A DNA stretch of 64,000 bases from Candidatus Chlorohelix allophototropha (GTDB taxonomy: Bacteria; Chloroflexota; Chloroflexia; Chloroheliales; Chloroheliaceae), in the NCBI RefSeq assembly GCF_030389965.1, contig NZ_CP128399.1:248001-312000 (forward strand), written 5' to 3'. The first letter of the stretch is position 1. Every line of letters starts with the position of its first letter. The position numbers were made by a program, and so were the translations under genes. The notes under the pieces were generated by a model. The model searched no databases. It was not told where the DNA came from and saw only the letters and a list, made by a program, of their open reading frames with translations. Positions 62,679 to 64,000 of this stretch are shown in pieces.

Positions 62679-63469
62679 GTAGGATTAAGGCTGCTTTTGA
62701 AAAAATCAAGGCAGAAGGGCGCGGCGCGTGTATCGCCTACGTTACTATAGGTTTCCCGCATCTTGAGGATACTGTGCCGTTAACGCTGGCGTTGCTGGAA
62801 GCCGGAGCCGATATGGTGGAACTGGGCGTGCCTTTCAGCGACCCTTTAGCAGATGGTCCGACTATACAGCATGCTAGCCATATCGCTCTTGAAAATGGAG
62901 TTACTCGCCAATTTTGCTTTGAAGTGGCAAGGGAGATTCGCCAGAAAACCGACAAACCCTTGCTTTTTATGGGCTATTTTAACCCGATTTTTTCGTATGG
63001 CGCTGCCAGATATATTGAAGAATGTGCGGCTGTCGGGATTGATGGTTTGATTGTGCCCGATCTGGCGTTGGAAGAAACGGATGAATTGTTAGGCTTGTGT
63101 CGCGAAAAGCAAATAGACTTGATCCAGTTTATTGCGCCTACCAGCACCGATGAGCGCATCCGCAAAGCGGCAGAGGTTGCCAGTGGCTTCATCTATTGCG
63201 TTTCGATTACCGGAGTTACCGGGGCGCGTACCAACTTGCCCGACTATCTGCCCGAATACATAAACCGGGTACGCAGTTTTAGCGATAAACCGCTGGTAAT
63301 AGGTTTCGGTATTAGTAGCCATGCGCATTTCGTTCAGGCTACCGGGCTGGCGGATGGGGCGGTTTGTGCTAGCGCTTTGCTGGATGCTATTGAGAAAGCG
63401 CCGGAGAGCCAATTGATAGCGACAGGTGTAAACTTTATTAGAAATCTGACCGGAACAAGCAAAAATTAG
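62675..63469 (+). CDS. trpA: Tryptophan synthase alpha chain
   Basis: The 264-residue barrel has the catalytic Glu in GADMVELGVPFSDPLADGPTIQHAS and the catalytic Asp in DGLIVPDLALEE. ITGVTGARTNLPDYLPEYI and VIGFGISSHAHFVQATGLADGAVCASALL follow. It splits indole-glycerol phosphate and channels indole to TrpB. Last biosynthetic gene of the operon. Confidence 0.97.
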   Translation: MSRIKAAFEKIKAEGRGACIAYVTIGFPHLEDTVPLTLALLEAGADMVELGVPFSDPLADGPTIQHASHIALENGVTRQFCFEVAREIRQKTDKPLLFMGYFNPIFSYGAARYIEECAAVGIDGLIVPDLALEETDELLGLCREKQIDLIQFIAPTSTDERIRKAAEVASGFIYCVSITGVTGARTNLPDYLPEYINRVRSFSDKPLVIGFGISSHAHFVQATGLADGAVCASALLDAIEKAPESQLIATGVNFIRNLTGTSKN

Positions 63470-63544
63470 GACTTGCCAAATCTTTTAAAATCAAAATGCC
63501 CGAATAATAATTTGTATAGTTTTGAGAGGGAAATTTTTAGAAAG

Positions 63545-64000
63545 ATGGTTATCTGCAAATCGAAAGCCGAAATAGCCGAAATGCGTGAAGCGGGGCGCAT
63601 TGCAGGGCACACGTTGGATGTGCTGGCAACATATATTCGCCCCGGTGTAACCGCCAATGAACTGGATAAAATCGCCGAGGAGACAATCCGTTCGCAGGGT
63701 GGTATCCCCACTTTTAAAGGTTATGACCCCGGACAACGCGGCTATGACCCGAAATTCAGAGGCTACAACGGCTATCCCAGTACAATTTGTATCTCATTCA
63801 ATGAAGAGATCGTACATGGTATTCCAAGCAAACGCGCTTTAAAAGAAGGCGATATTATCGGAATTGATATTGGCGCCACCTACAAGGATTGGGTTGGGGA
63901 TACCGCTCGCACTTTTATGGTGGGAAAAGTATCCGATGAAGCGCGAAAGTTGGTGGAAGTAACCGAGCAGTCGCTGCACATTGCTATCGAAAAGATGCGG
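63545..64000 (+). CDS. map: Type I methionine aminopeptidase (3' truncated by window edge)
   Basis: An open frame of 152 codons from ATG 63545 to the end of the window, with GAGAGGG about 15 bases upstream. The visible part has CKSKAEIAEMREAGRIAGHTLDVL, ICISFNEEIVHGIPS (His near the active site) and IIGIDIGATYKDWVGDTARTFMVG (two metal-binding Asp). It removes the initiator Met from new proteins. Compared with usual MetAP-I, about 10-12 extra residues (DPGQRGYDPKFRG) lie between the FKGY and GYPSTIC strands. It follows trpA by 75 bases and may be read through from it. Confidence 0.93.
   Translation, partial: MVICKSKAEIAEMREAGRIAGHTLDVLATYIRPGVTANELDKIAEETIRSQGGIPTFKGYDPGQRGYDPKFRGYNGYPSTICISFNEEIVHGIPSKRALKEGDIIGIDIGATYKDWVGDTARTFMVGKVSDEARKLVEVTEQSLHIAIEKMR

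Overview
The window reads as a chromosomal segment of a phototrophic bacterium that is most probably a member of the Chloroflexota. The decisive gene is at 16224-18014 on the minus strand. It encodes a 596-residue, 11-helix type I photosynthetic reaction-centre protein (PscA/PshA/PsaA-PsaB superfamily) with an intact F_X iron-sulfur site, PC-LGPAYGG-TC, at residues 417-427. Classical phototrophic Chloroflexota use type II centres. A Chloroflexota phototroph with a type I centre has been reported under the name 'Candidatus Chlorohelix allophototropha', and this window fits such an organism. The taxonomic placement is my inference from the gene content, not a search result. No second reaction-centre subunit, antenna, FMO, chlorosome or bacteriochlorophyll-synthesis gene is present, so the reaction-centre gene stands alone among cell-envelope genes and is flanked by its own terminator.

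Layout. 1-5.9 kb: cell-surface polysaccharide genes (end of a membrane protein, heptose kinase and nucleotidyltransferase rfaE1/rfaE2, an FHA membrane protein, a flippase, a GT2 glycosyltransferase). 6-10.9 kb: a small membrane protein, a GNAT enzyme, then a leuS T-box leader that carries a complete tRNA-Ala gene inside it, followed by a GNAT gene and leuS. 11-24.6 kb: a GNAT-like protein, a GT-C glycosyltransferase, class II fructose bisphosphatase glpX, lipoproteins, the reaction-centre gene, a large membrane protein, an altronate-dehydratase-like enzyme and a GyrI-like protein. 24.6-37.1 kb, nearly all minus strand: PlsC-like acyltransferase, glutaredoxin-like and DUF2007 proteins, an old yellow enzyme, a TPR protein, an RsbW/RsbV/RsbU-type partner-switching trio, and a Gld-type ABC exporter cluster. 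37.3-43.6 kb: a complete branched-chain amino-acid ABC transporter livJHMGF behind a consensus sigma-70 promoter. 43.6-54 kb: a membrane MCP-like transducer, pspA, an orphan D12 adenine methylase, ftsH, a TPR protein, mvaB, and a four-gene operon of small zinc-ribbon, membrane and solenoid-repeat proteins. 54.3-64 kb: a tryptophan operon trpE-G-S-D-C-F-B-(HAD phosphatase)-(DUF4267)-trpA under a UGG-specifier T-box, then the start of map.

Regulation is unusually legible. Two T-box riboswitches read uncharged tRNA: CUC specifier for Leu ahead of leuS and UGG for Trp ahead of trpE. Several near-perfect TTGACA/TATAAT promoters are visible, and many intrinsic terminators delimit transcription units. 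The second most interesting object after the reaction centre is the leuS T-box, whose sensing half and antiterminator half are separated by a tRNA-Ala(GGC) gene sitting in the loop of a conserved linker helix. No mobile elements, CRISPR arrays, rRNA genes or integrases were seen; the tandem repeats found lie inside coding sequences.
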